NCBI GenBank assembly: GCA_030737875.1 | Contig: CM060912.1 | Coordinates: 204,985,231-205,049,230 of the forward strand | From: Allium sativum | Taxonomy: Eukaryota; Streptophyta; Magnoliopsida; Asparagales; Amaryllidaceae | Direction: 5' to 3' | DNA length: 64,000 nucleotides | Shown here: piece after piece, positions 45,741 to 58,009 of the stretch | How positions within the stretch are numbered: position 1 is the stretch's first letter | Layout of the letters: each line of letters opens with the position of its first letter | Translations under genes and position numbers: made by a program | Notes under the pieces: generated by a model | The model's database searches: none | What the model saw: the letters and a program-made list of their open reading frames with translations, nothing else | Told to the model about the DNA's origin: nothing

Positions 45741-46635
45741 CCTGTGGGGTATACGAATAGACCCTAAGAAAACCCTAGTAGCGGGACTCGTTTCAGCAGT
45801 AACCCACATTAGGTATCAACGGTGCCCTGAGCTAAGAAGGGTGGGGCACGATTACTGGGATGATTATAAGCGGTCAAAATGGCGGCAGGTGATGCAGCAG
45901 TGCAGGTTCCGACGGATTACGGGCGTGCACGTATTCCGGAGTGGAAAACTTAGCCACCGGGCATCAGTAGATATAAAGTTGTGCATCAAGAATTGTGTCG
46001 GAGTTGCCATCGTAGGGATTGGTACACCCTAGGGTGGGACCAGCACAGGTATTTACAAGTAGGGGGCCACGTGACACAAACGAGAACTAGGTCGAGTAGG
46101 AGCCGATCGATTAAGGTAGTAAGGATACATCTAACACTTTCATGGCAATTGGGCTGGTTGAGGTAAGATCCTCATATTAGATGTAGTCCTGGAGGCTACC
46201 ATAACTATGGGGTTGGATCACCTTATTATATAACACAGGCTACTAGTTGGGACACTAGTAGGGGGTAAGGATCCTTGTTACACAGGACACTAGTTGGAAC
46301 ACTAGTAGGAATACGAAACATTCCATGTAAGACACTTGTGAGGATGCTAGTTAGGTGGTGCAGAGTAAATAGATATCATAGAAATATTTTAATGGTGATG
46401 CTTAGAAATCTTGTGATGTGATACTTGATAGAAACCTTGTGATGCTACTCTTGATAGGAATTGTGGGATGTTATACTTGATTCATCGTGTCTGTAGCTTA
46501 TCTTGTCATCATGCTTATGTTTACTTTCAGTTTATTCATGCCATGTTATCTTTACCTGTTTTTATGCTGAAAGTCACTAGGACTTACTTAGTCTTTATGA
46601 CTGACCCGTTTTGTTTCGCCTCTTTTTCTTCTATT

Positions 46636-46658
46636 CACCCCCCCCCCCCCCCCCCCAG
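46636..46658 (+). other. Poly-C tract with CAG, candidate 3' splice site (LTR G)
   Basis: A run of about 19 C followed by AG/GTT, 361 bp before the LTR end, at the same place as in C and F. The run length differs between all copies, as expected of a homopolymer, but the AGGTT after it is kept. Confidence 0.4.
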
Positions 46659-47021
46659 GTTCGTAGGGTGGGAATACAGCTTAGTTCGGATCTTGCCAAG
46701 CTCCAAGGCTCTTTCATGTACAACTTGGGTTTCTCTTGGCTATGGCTTGCTTTGCTTTATTAGGGAATACTACAATTGATTTTTATGCTTCTTTGTGTTT
46801 GGGCAAGACAGATATTCTGACTATGTAATTGGGTATTGGAAGTTGATGGGCTTTTATTGTAAACAGTTATATTTAATAAATAATTTGAAGTATTTATACT
46901 TTACTTTCCGTTGTTTTATATATGTCTGTCTTGTAATATTTCTATTCCAGTACCCATAATGCTCCATTGAAGTTAAGGCATTCCCTTTTGAGTGACCTTA
47001 ATGGATGTGGCGTATTACATT

Positions 47022-47033
47022 TGGTATCAGAGC
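47022..47033 (+). other. Primer binding site, tRNA-iMet (element G)
   Basis: TGGTATCAGAGC, 2 nt after the LTR end at 47019. Confidence 0.95.
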
Positions 47034-47579
47034 AGAAGGTTACCAGACTGGGCAAAAGCTTTTAAAAACCTTCTGAAATTATTTTCAAAACATTTACAAA
47101 GAAGCATTTTTCTAAGAAAAGTTTTGTTTTACGAAAGGCATATTCCCCAAAGCCATATGCACTATCTTTTGATTCTCTCCTTGAGTCTCTTCTCTCTTTA
47201 TTTTTCACCATAGTTTTGTAGGTGTACGACACATGTAGGAGGGCAAAGAAGTGCCCAACTTCCATCTGTAGCCGCAGTAGTTCCATCTGCAACTAATCTT
47301 ATTTCAAGCTTTGTAGGGTTACCGTGCGATGGAGGTAGCTTTTGAGAAACTCGTCAACAAACTATACAAGGATAGTAAGAACAGGGATAAAGAACACAAG
47401 CCTAAGGATGAAAAACTTGTTGATATGGCTTAATCCATGAAGAAGGGAAAAAGGTGAAAGGAAAGAGGCCAAAGTGAAAGAATAATAAAACCCATGACAA
47501 GAAAGAGCATCGTTGGTATGGTAAAAAGGGACATGTAGTTAAGTATTATAAGACAAGGACAAGATCGTCGAGAGGGCAA
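47034..47579 (+). pseudogene. Gag remnant of element G
   Basis: There is no open frame. Short readings match the C-terminal part of gag: FEKLVNKLY near 47340, a lysine-rich linker near 47380-47500, and a ruined zinc knuckle near 47505-47555 (HRWYGKKGHVVKYY, cysteines lost). The N-terminal gag domain present in A and C is missing. Confidence 0.55.
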
Positions 47580-47906
47580 TTGTATGCTCTCACTACTAGC
47601 ATACCTAAGAGAGGTGGTAATGTTTATTTTAAAAGTTTAGCTTTTCTTTTCTATCATACCGTGGGAATTTTTTTTTTTTGTACATCGCATCCTTTTAATT
47701 CTGCTTCGATAGTTGAGTCTCTGCACCTTATTACTAGCGTGGTAGAGGATCCCATTTTTGTCTCAAATCCTATTGGGGAATCGGCTCATTATTTCATGAC
47801 TTGTTTGGATTTGAGAATGTCTATGCTAAGTGTTAAGTTTAGAAGTAATGCTTATGTTTTTAGGCTATGGGTTGATTCTAGGGATGGAGTAGTTATCCAG
47901 AAATAG
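47580..47906 (+). pseudogene. Protease remnant of element G
   Basis: This 108-codon segment aligns with the protease part of A: LAFLFYH, then SASIVESLHLITSVVEDP and VSNPIGESAHYFMTCLDLRM, corresponding to residues about 318-390 there. The catalytic DSGAS motif has been replaced by an F-rich stretch at a T run near 47669, and the ILGVDWL motif is absent. A longer reading continues with stops to about 47980. The equivalent remnant in F is at 61200-60940. Confidence 0.75.
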
Positions 47907-49363
47907 TACCGTTCTCGAGTATGAAAAGAGGGTAGTTAGGCTCTTGACTTGCCTCGATAATGCCCTCGAAGTCTAGTGTAACCCTTAGGGTTCTTCCATG
48001 CTTAGTTACCTAGAATCTCTTGATACATTCATTGATCCACTCGAGCAGTGTTCGCCACTAAGGCGGATGGTTCATTTCGCTTATGTATGAGTTATAGAAA
48101 ATCACCTTAGTAAGTACATTTGGCAACATGGTTGACATTTGTTTGTTTTCAAGAGATAGTTCTTCTGCGTGGAATATCTTAGAGTGAGTAAACGAGATCC
48201 AGGATTCTCTAGTGAATTTTTGAAAGCTTGCATGAAACCATGAGTACGCAGTTATGTTTGGGTCGAGTATACTAGAAGGTGAATAAGTGAAAGTGAAACA
48301 AGAGGCAACAGTGAAATGAGTTCCAACTCATATTTTGGAAACAAGAATTAAGAAGCTACGAAATTGTGAAGTTAACGACGGTCAAAGCACAATGGAGTTA
48401 AGCTCAAGGAAATGTGACTTAGAAGATGGAAGACTAGATACGCGCATCATATCTCTTTTTAAGAGTATATCCTTGATCCCTCTTTTCCTGTAGAGCTTAC
48501 TTGCATGCTATCTTTTAAGTATATCCTCTTGATCCTATTCTCTATCCTATTTCTGTTGCAAACCCCATAGGGAGTATGACTCATCTGTTAATAATACGTG
48601 TTGGGGCTAAAGGGTGTCCGTTGGGTTGACTAAATTTTTTGGGTTTTATAGGATATGGGTTGGTTTTAGGAAGGGATTTCTTTTGTCCAAAAAGGAGTCC
48701 ATCATGCTTAGTTTCCTAGAAACATATATATTGATTGGGTAATTCTTTGGGTGTCAGTCTGATGTTGATTTCGGTCTTCGGGGTTGGTGCTTAGGGAGTT
48801 CTTCTCCTAATCAGTATATGTGTAACGTAGATTTCTAGTTTTGACATTGCCTAATGGACACAAAGTTTTTACTTGCTTCTATCATTCGACTATACCTTTA
48901 GGTAGGAACAATTGGATGTAAACATGTGTTTGAGACATGTTATGATTGATGGTTGCAAGTGGTTGCTAGTGGTTGCTCGTGAATGCATATACACGCACAT
49001 TAGGCACTAGATCGGCTCAGTCACCTTTCATACTGCATATGCATGAGTGTTTATACTTGTTTATGGATGAAATTGAATGTGTTATCATGTGTATGTTGCA
49101 TATGGATGGATGTTTGTGCACACATATAGTGGTTATGTGACTAGGACTATTTGCAAACATGTTGGACTCATGGCACTAAACATATTTTGCATTAAGAAGA
49201 TCAATCAGGCCTGATCATTTGCATTAGATAAGGAACATAAACACACACACTTTCTGCATATATCCATACAGCATTAGAAATCTCTTAAGGACGATGGATG
49301 CCTGTGATTGATGACTGAGTAGATGGATGATTGGATGGTAGGACACATTCTTCTTAACCTGAA
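47907..49363 (+). other. Non-coding remainder of G interior and 3' tail
   Basis: No RT, RNase H or integrase is recognisable. It shares with F (60100-60940, reverse) blocks such as TTCCAACTCATA and GGCAACAGTGAAATGAG, so the two derive from one pol-less ancestor. The conserved block GTGTCAGTCTGATGTTG lies at 48751, and the 10-bp repeat tail at 48950-48988. Confidence 0.65.
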
Positions 49364-49398
49364 GATTTCGGGGACGAAATCCTTTAAGGAGGGGAGAA
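49364..49398 (+). other. Stem-loop and polypurine tract (element G)
   Basis: GATTTCGGGGACGAAATC (49364-49381) can fold into a 7-bp stem, followed by AAGGAGGGGAGAA (49386-49398) at the 3' LTR edge. Confidence 0.85.
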
Positions 49399-49918
49399 TG
49401 TAACAACCCGAATTTTAATAACATGTTGAAACAATAAATCAAGGTATAACTAATTTTTAAAATAAGAATCAGGGAAAACGGGTTGCGCCATTGCGTTCTT
49501 CTCGGAATTCTACATGAAATCGAGTCCGAGTTTTCGAAAATCGGAGTACGGATGAAGAAGTTATGGCCTGTAGAAGATTCAACAAATTTCAGGCAGCACA
49601 GAACCAGGCAGGTCAACCTGGGGGTAAGGTCGACCAGGTGGTCGACCTACCCCCTACAGGTTGACCATGTGGTCGACCCCCTCCCCCCTCACAGGTCGAC
49701 CTGGTCGGCCTGTTTTGGCCCAGAACCCATTTTTGAAGCCCAGGACGTGTTTTGATGGTCCGGATTGATTCTAGGGTTGATCTAAAGGCCCTATATAGTT
49801 CCTACACCTATAAATATACCCTAAGACCTAACCTAGTTCATAACAAATCATTCTTACACCATTATGCTGCTAAAATATCTCTTGAACCATGGTCGCCATC
49901 TCCAAATCAAAGTACAAG
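49399..49918 (+). repeat. 3' LTR of element G, first 520 bp
   Basis: Collinear with 43065-43545. It includes the rearranged GTCGAC cluster (49609-49702) and TATA box (49809). It stops at AGTACAAG where F is inserted; the intact sequence AGTACAAGCATTCAA is seen in the 5' LTR at 43556. Confidence 0.9.
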
Positions 49919-49932
49919 TGTAACACCTCACC

Positions 49933-49937
49933 TCCGC
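49933..49937. other. Target site duplication of D, left copy (TCCGC)
   Basis: Matches 55175-55179. The unoccupied site CACCTCCGCTAGGGTC is seen in the other LTR of F at 61445-61460. Confidence 0.97.
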
Positions 49938-50892
49938 TGTAATGACCCGCATTGGCAGAGGTATTATAATTAATTAATTTAATTATTTATATAGTGATTT
50001 AGAGAATAAAATGATCGTAGAATTAAATAATGATGAATATTTAATTAAAATAATAATATATTTAATTCAGAAATAATCAAAAATATTGGAAATCATAATA
50101 TTCGGTGAACGGGGTCGTCCCTTAGATTTAATTCAGCCTAGAGTTGAATTATATTGACGAATATATTCAATCGACGGCAGTTTGAACGTATAATTATAAT
50201 ATAATTAAAATCGAGCTCGAAATGGCGCTGCAGTTCGTAAATTGGCGATTTGAACTTCAACTGAATGTACAGGATTCGTTTTAAGCCGGATTTCTGTGAA
50301 ACAAGAAACGTGTGGAGCTGGTGGAGTATATCTTTCTAGTGGAAGAAAAAAATTGGGATTTTGTCGTGTAGATTTTGATTTACATCCAAATCAAATTTCA
50401 GAAAAGTCGCTGTAGAGTTCCTTTATAATTTGCAACGCTTTATTTACGTTATAAAAGGGTTTTTCAATATATTTGAATATCGGGCTTGAATTTAGACAAG
50501 GTTCTTTTGAGGCATAGTGATAATTTGATTTTTAGAATTTTATGGTAATTTTTAATTAATTAAATAGGCAACTTTTTATTTGGAGTATGTTGCACCCTAT
50601 ATCATTTTCTTGGGGTTTCACAATATGGGTTCACCTACCGATATTATTATATTTGTGGGACCATGGTACATCGCTTGACACAATAGTGTTTTTATTTCAG
50701 TCCATAGAAACACGTACATGAATGAAATTGTACGGAATGGGTATACTAAAGTTTAAAGAGAAAAAAAGCATAAGAACATATATAAGAAGACCACGCACCC
50801 TTCTTTCAACCGTAGAAATTCTTTCTTCCAAAAACATGGATATGAATCCTCCACGACATTCAAAGAAGAAATAAAAACTATTATACTAAATC

Positions 50893-50900
50893 TATAAATA
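50893..50900 (+). promoter_or_regulatory. TATA box of solo LTR D
   Basis: TATAAATA in TCTATAAATACCACACCC, about 955 bp from the LTR start. Confidence 0.6.
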
Positions 50901-52157
50901 CCACACCCAAGCCTTAACCTAAGAAAAAGTCCACGGGCTTCATACTTGAGCCGCCGATTATCCCCTTCCTCAAAACAGAAAAAAAATCAAATAGAATTCA
51001 AAGAAAAAAAATCCAAACTAAATCTAGAAATTCTAAAGTAGATATATATGAGTTCTGGAAGGCTAAGGCTTCCGTTTCCCTGAGTTTAGCGAGTTGCGAT
51101 CTCGATCTGGGTTCGCTAGAATTTCCAGCGTGAGCGATGAGGTTTTATTTTTGGTGTTCGATCTCGTTTGTGGATCAAGGAAATTGAAGAGCAGTTGGTT
51201 GCAAAGTTTTAGATGGTTGGGTTGTTGTACGATGTCGAGCGGATTGGCTATGTGACGCAAGAGGTTTCCTAGAGGGTGCTGTAGCAAGACCGCGACACTG
51301 CAAGTCGCGCTGGTGAAGGTCGAGTTGAACGATGAAGTGGGATCCGGTGGAGCCTGCGACGTTGAGGTGATTAGTGGGGGATTTATGGTGTTCGATGCAG
51401 GAAGGAAGGGAGATAGGATTTAAAGAAGGCGGCCCTAATATTTTAGCAGTAACAGACAGATCAGTCTTGGGTGAGAGGAGATAACCAGTATTTAAATTTC
51501 AACTTAAGGACTGATATGGTAATTAGTTCTATAGAAGTGAGGTTGTTGGCCATCAAGAGCTTCAGGGAGTTGGCAAAGAAATTTGAATGGGAGAAAATCA
51601 CTGTAGCAGTACAGTTATTCGAAGCAGTGATTGGGGGTATCCGAGATGATGTTTATATGTGTGGTGAATCATTGTACTTGTTTTGAATTCCTGGATGGTG
51701 TGTGAGGTCGGTCTGTTTTATGCCATAGTTCATGAATGTGAAGGTTCAGGCGGGTTTGGTTTGTGAAATGGTCTGATTGTCGAAGGGCCTGGAAAGTAGC
51801 GGCTATGGTGGAGTTGGGTACCTGTGTGAAAGCTGGAGAATGCGAGAAGATGATGAGCAACGCGGTAGTGTTTTTAGCGAGAATTGAGCAAAACAAGATC
51901 CGTTGGGATCGTATGGACGGACACTACACGATGAACTGGCGGGGAGCGAATCGGGACTCGTCACAATTTATAGCGAAATAAATTGTCCGACTCAATCAAA
52001 TAACGCAAACCGTTATTTAACGGTTAACGCGACAATGTGAGTAAATCTCACTAACTCTGAACAGTTTATAATTTCATAATGTATTTTTAGAACTGTTAAT
52101 CATCTGTTGATTGTTGTGTGTTGGTTGATTGATTGAACTGCTAGTCAGTTGGTGAAG

Positions 52158-52160
<3 letters not shown>

Positions 52161-52195
<35 letters not shown>

Positions 52196-52219
52196 ATTAT
52201 ATATATATATATATATATA
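52161..52219. repeat. (AT)n microsatellite in D
   Basis: Two alternating AT runs separated by GTAATT, about 59 bp in total. Confidence 0.95.
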
Positions 52220-52487
52220 AACTGTTAAATATTTATATAATGATTCTGCTATCAGAATAATTTATATTGAACTGAAAGTGATGATAATCATATTGTGTAA
52301 CATCTGTGGATGCAGGGAGACTGGTTGGAGGAATCCAACTGGATTCCTCAACAGTTATTTTATTTGTTTTTCATATATTGTGATATATGACATGATTTAT
52401 AATCTATTATTGATTATATGTGAATGGACGATATTGGACACCGTAACTTGATATGTTAAACACCATGACATACCGGAATATTGAAAA

Positions 52488-52680
52488 GAGAATATTTATA
52501 AAATCAAGAGGATTTCATAAAAGAGAATATTTATAAATATAATATTTATAAATAGAAATATTTATAAATGGAATATTTATAAACAGAAAATACGTTTAAG
52601 TGGAATTATAAATGAAGGGAAAACTTTATAAATGGAATATTCATAAAGTGAATTATTTATTTAGAATAAATAGATAAGAT
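52488..52680 (+). repeat. Degenerate GAATATTTATAAA repeats in D
   Basis: The motif AATATTTATAAA recurs about every 15-20 bp with much decay. Similar single copies appear up to 52960. Confidence 0.7.
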
Positions 52681-53049
52681 ACTATAACATGGATTATTTA
52701 TTTGTTAAATAAATAAAATACTAAATAGGGATTATTTACTTAAGAATAAATTTGAAAAGGAAATAACTGCAAATCATTTTCTTTTTAAATGGAAAGGCTT
52801 GTGTAGCGGTTTGGGGATTTTCCCGATGCTCCCGATACAAAGGAGGTTATGGCGAATTTTTCCGGGAATTTAAGGAATTAGAATATTTTTAAGAACAAAT
52901 TTGAAAAGGAAATATTTAGAAAATAAATAGAGTTATAAAAAGGATATTTGTTTATAACTGAATAGGATGTTATAAAAAGGAAAACGTTATAAAAAGGAAT
53001 TCATTTATAAAGTGAAGAACCGTTACTAAAAGTAAATCTTTATAAATGA

Positions 53050-53270
53050 ATAGAGTTAAACAGTTAGAGTTAAACAGTTAGATTTAACCAGTTAGAGTTA
53101 ATCAGTTAGAGTTAAACAGTTAGAGTTAACCAGTTAGAGTTAACCAGTTAGAGTTAAACAGATAGAGTTAAACAGATAAAGTAAAACAGTTAGAGTTAAC
53201 CAGTTAGAGTTAAATAGATAGAGTTAAACAGATAGAATTAAACTGTTAGAGTTAAACAGTTAGAGTTAAA
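53050..53270 (+). repeat. Tandem array, 16 x 14 bp, in D
   Basis: Fifteen full units and one partial unit of consensus TTAGAGTTAAACAG, with strict 14-bp spacing and few substitutions. The array is absent from B and E as far as I can see. Confidence 0.95.
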
Positions 53271-55174
53271 AAAAACATAGTTATTCAGGATGAGTTGCCA
53301 TTTAGCACGACTGCTAGCGTAATTCGCAGGGCGGTAAATAGCCTACGGCGGTCGGATGTTTCCTGAGGGAATCAGGCGTAACCATTGTGATCGCTGCGAT
53401 CTAGAATTGAGCGAATGGAGTAAAAAAATATAGAGTTAAGCAAAATTAGAAACTGACTAGAGATTAATAAGTTGAATGGTTTCCTGAGTATCGATCTGAT
53501 GTTGGTTTCGGCTTTCGGGGTTTATACTTAGGAAGTTTTTCTCTTGTTATTTATAGTTAGAGTCTGATAGTTGTGGAAGGATAGTGATACGTAAATAAAC
53601 AATGGAAATGTTTTCCAACGTTGATAACGAATATTTTCTAAATATAGAAAATAAGGAAATATGAATATATATAAATATATATATATATGTCTGATGATCG
53701 GGTCGATAATTCCATTTGGAATTTAGATCGTTGTGTGTACACGGACATGTTTTCATTTGATAGTTAAATCACAGACTATCAAAGTTTTGACCATTTTACG
53801 TTGTAAATATGGAGAGACCGGTTGGATTATTATCCGAAGAACCACTCCGTATTGACATAAGCGTTGTGATCAAATACGATGAAGAAAATTGAAGACGGAG
53901 TAAAGTGCAAGGGCTATTGTATAAGTCTTAGATAACAGTGCTAAGATGGATGTACTGAATAGTGCCTTCGGTTTGTCCAGTCCCGGGACAACTTGTATGG
54001 ATGAATGTCTGACAGAGTATTCCCAACGAATCATATATGTTGATCTCTTCGACGTATTACGTTTGGTGGCGGAGGAATTCGTTTCTCTTAGCTTCATACC
54101 CGTGATACCGTTAGAGAAATCGATAATGATTTGGTGGGTATGACGATGTGGCATTCTAAGTGAATGAAGATATGATGTGTAAAAAGATAAACGTAGCTTC
54201 AAGCCTCACATCCGGTAAATGACAGAAATCGGGCAGGCAGCATGGCTAAGTCGGTCGCACCAAAGTAGGGTGTATAATCACCTATCTAGTGAATATTCAT
54301 TTGTTTCTTAAATCTATCAATGCTGTCCCATATATATACGGGAACGGTTGCTGATCCCAACCGTTGGTGATATACATTTGATACACTCAAGCGAAATGAG
54401 TGGTCGGTCATGTGTGGCTGAGTTACAAGATGTTCTTGTTGAACTCCAGTGTATCGTTCCTAGAGTACACTGATCGGAAGGTGGTTCCATACCTTGTCAT
54501 AGTTGGAAATCCATTATCCAATACGTGCTTGCGATTTTGATTGTATACTATATATGTAGAACGTGAGATGAAAGCGTTTCTGCTAGTTGATATCTATTTG
54601 TACATAGACATTATTATAATATCAAAATATTTTTGATATAAAGATATTCTGGATTCTCATAAGGGAAAAACCTGTTCCGTTCTGCGGCGTGGTCTTATGA
54701 GATATCGTTACTTGTTCATATACCTGTTTAAACTGTTTTACTCATACCAGTCCCATGACTGACCCGGAGTTTATTTGTTTTGTTTTCCCTAAACTCTTGG
54801 GTGCCTAATTTTGTACGGGCAGTCAAGTAGTCAGGAATTTACAGATATACTGGAAGAGCGTGGAGCAGGAGGCTTCAAGATCATATAGCTACAGTTATTT
54901 CCGCTGTGTTGTAAGTGCTGTACTCTGATAAGTGCTATTGTATACATAACTGTTATATTTCAAAGTTATGTTATCTATTATATTTTATTCTTTCCGCTGT
55001 GAGGTTCGTGTTACTCTGATGTTGTGTTCTTCTTCTTCTTCTATTCTAAGTTTCTATCTTATCTATTCTCACCTTCTAATTTCTTTCATTAATTAACAGG
55101 ATTTTTCGATGTTTTGGTTATCGACATCGAGCTTATGTCGATAACCAAAGTCGCTCAAAATCTGGGTCGTTACA

Positions 55175-55179
55175 TCCGC
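55175..55179. other. Target site duplication of D, right copy (TCCGC)
   Basis: Direct repeat of 49933-49937; LTR F resumes at 55180. Confidence 0.97.
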
Positions 55180-55504
55180 TAGGGTCACTCACAAAGGGAA
55201 TGCACTAGGTTTGGTGAAGCATTATCGAGGTAAACATGCACAGAAATATTACAAGACGGAACATATATAAAACAGCGGAAGTAAAACAAATTTCATTACC
55301 TTATAAAATAAGGTCTAAAGCCTTTTACATCAGAATACATCAAAACCTGTCTTGCAATAGTAAAGAAGCATAAAACCTTTTTCATAAATTATTCCCCAAA
55401 ATAAAGCGGTGAAGCAGCCATAGCCAAGAGAAGACCAAGCTATACATGATGACCTTCAAGCATAAGAGGTCTGAACTAAACCACATCATTTCCTCCCAGA
55501 AAAC

Positions 55505-55515
55505 CTGGGGGGGAA
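55505..55515 (-). other. C-rich tract with AG, candidate 3' splice site (3' LTR of F)
   Basis: On the minus strand, CTTCCGTTCCC and a C run end in CAG/GTTT. In the 5' LTR (61783-61795) the run is interrupted by one T, but the AGGTTT is kept. Confidence 0.4.
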
Positions 55516-55771
55516 CGGAAGACAAAGAGGCGAAACAAAACGGGGTCAGTCATAAATACTGGTAAGTCCTATCTACTTCCAGTATAAAAACAGGTAAAGG
55601 TAACATGACATGCATAAACTGAAAGTAAACATAAGGATGACGACAAGATAGATAAGCTAGACCAAGATAACTAGATGAACTACTGTAGCTAGATAAACTA
55701 AGGTATCATGATAAACTACGGTGTCAAGATAAATCAAGGTATCACATCGTCAGGTTTCTATCAAGTATACT

Positions 55772-55850
55772 ATCCCAAGGTATCTATCATGTATAACATC
55801 CCACGGTATCTATCATATATAACATCCCAAGGTATTTATCATGTATATTT
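55772..55850 (-). repeat. 26-bp triple repeat in LTR F
   Basis: Three units of ATCCCAAGGTATCTATCATG plus TATAAC; the 5' LTR has the same at 62050-62127. Confidence 0.85.
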
Positions 55851-57051
55851 GCTCTGCACCTCTCGTACTAGTATCCCAACCCGCGTCATGTGTTAACTAT
55901 GAATGCCCCTTGCCCAATGTCATGTAATGGTCCATGTCAACCTAATATATAACATATGTAGGTTTTTCCCCACTCGTATGTTTCTTTCCATGTATAAGTT
56001 CAGTCCTTTGCCGTAGGCCGTACGGGCTTTCCCATGTAGTACCATTTTATCCTTGAAATTGCTTTGGACTTTTACCCTTGATCTGGTTATGTTTTCTTAC
56101 CATGAACTATCGTGTGTTCACTTAGGATTTATGCCACCTAGGACCACTAGGGATTATGCTACCTAATGAACGTTTCCGTGTCTCCGTTTGGGTTCAGGCC
56201 ACCTAGGGCCACTAGGGATTATGCCACCCGTCAACCATGCCCTTTATCCCACGTAGGTATCGTGAATCGGTTTCCATGTCCAGACGCACAGGTATCTCAT
56301 GTGTCATCCGAGTTCCGTGGCAGGGCAAATCAAGAAATACGGAACTCGGTCGGGAGCTTTAAGTCATCTGCTAATGCAGATATCAAGGTCTGTTTTTGTA
56401 CCCGTGGCTATGGTCCCACGTGACCCCTCCCTCAACTACTGAAAGGCAATCCAAGAAAAATCATGTATGAGAACTACATCCCGGCCCCACTATAGCCCCA
56501 CTTTCCTATGGGCCAACCTCACCCATGACTCGATAGCAGGAACATGGTCTGTTGGGATTTCTCTGCCTTTCCGTACGTACATGATTGAATAAAGATGGTA
56601 GGTAGTCGGCGACGTGCTATCCAGGGCAAAAACAAGTGTCATCGACTCCACGCTAATCCATCCCAGTCTTTAGGTCGCTCGCATAGCAACCAAGGCATAC
56701 TCTTGGCTCTTCTACCGCAGACCTTAACCTCTGTGAGGCCGGGTTTCATGGACCACCTGCCACCTCACAGAGGGATACCAAGAGTACCCTCACGTCCTCC
56801 GAAGCTACCGCTTCGTCACCCAGTTCGTTGGAGCCTTTATCCAAGTCGGATAATTTGCTCCTCCTCGTGTGTTTAAGCGATGACCAACCGTATCGGGTTA
56901 CTCATCCATTCATGAACTAGTCCCATGTCCTTGGCTAAGAATTATTACTTAGTTATACTTAACTAAGGTTTACCACTTAGCTTCTTTTCCCCGTTACCCT
57001 TGATTAACTACGATTTTCTACCTAGTTCCTCTAACTAGGGTTTTGTCTATT

Positions 57052-57857
57052 GGGTTAAGTGTTATTATTCAGGTTCATGACTTAGCCCGCCTACGAATCA
57101 TGTCAAGATTGGCTAAGTATTTAAGTTCAAGGCTTAGCCCTACAAGTTGGTTAAGTATACCAAGAAGCGCATGACTTAACCCTATCAAGTCAAATTGGTT
57201 AAGTATTAATTTGTCTTAACCATATCAGATTATCGTGTTAGATTGATTAAGCATAGATTATCTTAATCCCATCAGATCATCGAGTCGGATTGGTTAAGTA
57301 TGGGTTAGCTTAACCTCATCCACTAACCGTATTACAAGGGTTAAGTATATTCAAAAGGTCTTGTGACTTAACCCTATCAGGTCCACATGTTAGATTGGTT
57401 AAGTATAGGTTACTTAACCTCATCAAATCATCATGTATAATTGGTTAATTATAAGTTACTTAACCCCATTAAATTATCATGTTAAGTTGGTTAAGTATTG
57501 GTTGCTTAACCTCATTGAATTACCAAGTTTAGATTGGTTAAGTGTTTAACTTAACCCCATCGAATTACCGTGTTTAGATTAGTTAAGTATAGGTTACTTA
57601 ACCCCATCTAATTACCGTGTTTAGATTAGTTAAGTCTAAATTACTTAACCCCATCTAATTACCAAGTCGGATTAGTTAAGTGTAAATTACTTAACCCCGT
57701 CGAATTACCAATTCGGATTAGTTAAGTGTAAATTACTTAACCTCATCCACTAATTGTCTTGTATGGTTAAGTGTCATTAAGAAATCAAGCCCGGTCCCAC
57801 TTAACCTACCCATTCGTGTCATATCGGTTAAGTGTCATTAGTCAAATTTACTTAACC
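57052..57857 (-). repeat. Array of GGTTAAG/CTTAACC modules in 3' LTR of F
   Basis: About 15 modules of GGTTAAGT and CTTAACC spaced over 800 bp, more decayed at its left end where GGCTAAG and CTTAGCC appear. Same design as in G, but with different spacers. Confidence 0.88.
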
Positions 57858-57903
57858 TTATCATGTGGCATTAATTTAATTAATGCACTCTCAACCTCTC
57901 ACA

Positions 57904-57972
57904 TTAGACCTTATTGTGGTTACTAGTAAAGCCGGGCGGGTCCGGGTAGTTTTACACCACAACCTAGTCTAA
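57904..57972 (-). ncRNA. LTR hairpin 2 (3' LTR of F)
   Basis: On the minus strand TTAGAC/GTCTAA and GTTGTGGT/ACCACAAT pair around ACCCGGACCCGCCCGGC. One terminal inner pair becomes G-U. Confidence 0.65.
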
Positions 57973-58009
57973 CCTCGGGTCTTAAGCGCGACATGACCAA
58001 CTTCTCACA

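Larger units (their letters stand above)
43065..47019 (+). repeat. 5' LTR of element G (3955 bp)
   Basis: Runs from TGTAACAACCCG to GTATTACA. It contains a GTCGAC cluster (43277-43343), a TATA box (43454), a GTAAGT donor candidate (43682), degenerate ATGTAAATTGGCAT repeats (about 44200-44530), two hairpins (44780-44960), the GGTTAAG array (45024-45740), a poly-C tract (46636-46658) and AATAAA near 46868. Confidence 0.9.
49938..55174 (+). mobile_element. Solo LTR D (5237 bp), giant-LTR lineage
   Basis: Begins TGTAATGACCC and ends GGGTCGTTACA, complementary at 10 of 11 positions, and is flanked by TCCGC on both sides. No internal pair of repeats, primer site or PPT is seen, so it is a single LTR left by recombination between the two LTRs of a full element. 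Its 5' and 3' parts resemble the LTRs of B. It holds a TATA box (50893), a GTGAGT block (52033), AT runs, a 14-bp array (53050-53270) and irregular AATATTTATAAA repeats (52488-52680). Open frames inside (for example 51471-51686, 53946-54143) are short and unrecognised. Confidence 0.9.

Noticed and set aside
51063..51980. Possible gene in the GC-richer leader of solo LTR D
   Set aside because: Only 70-75 codon frames on both strands without motifs. A relative of this leader in B has no conserved frame.
53050..53270. TTAGAGTTAAACAG units as interstitial telomere repeat
   Set aside because: The plant telomere unit is TTTAGGG with a 7-bp period; these 14-bp units do not contain it.
55900..56900. 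Less AT-rich stretch of LTR F with several overlapping short frames, suggesting a captured gene
   Set aside because: Frames of 60-93 codons in different phases, broken or shifted in the other LTR (62200-63150), with no protein family recognised. Treated as LTR sequence.
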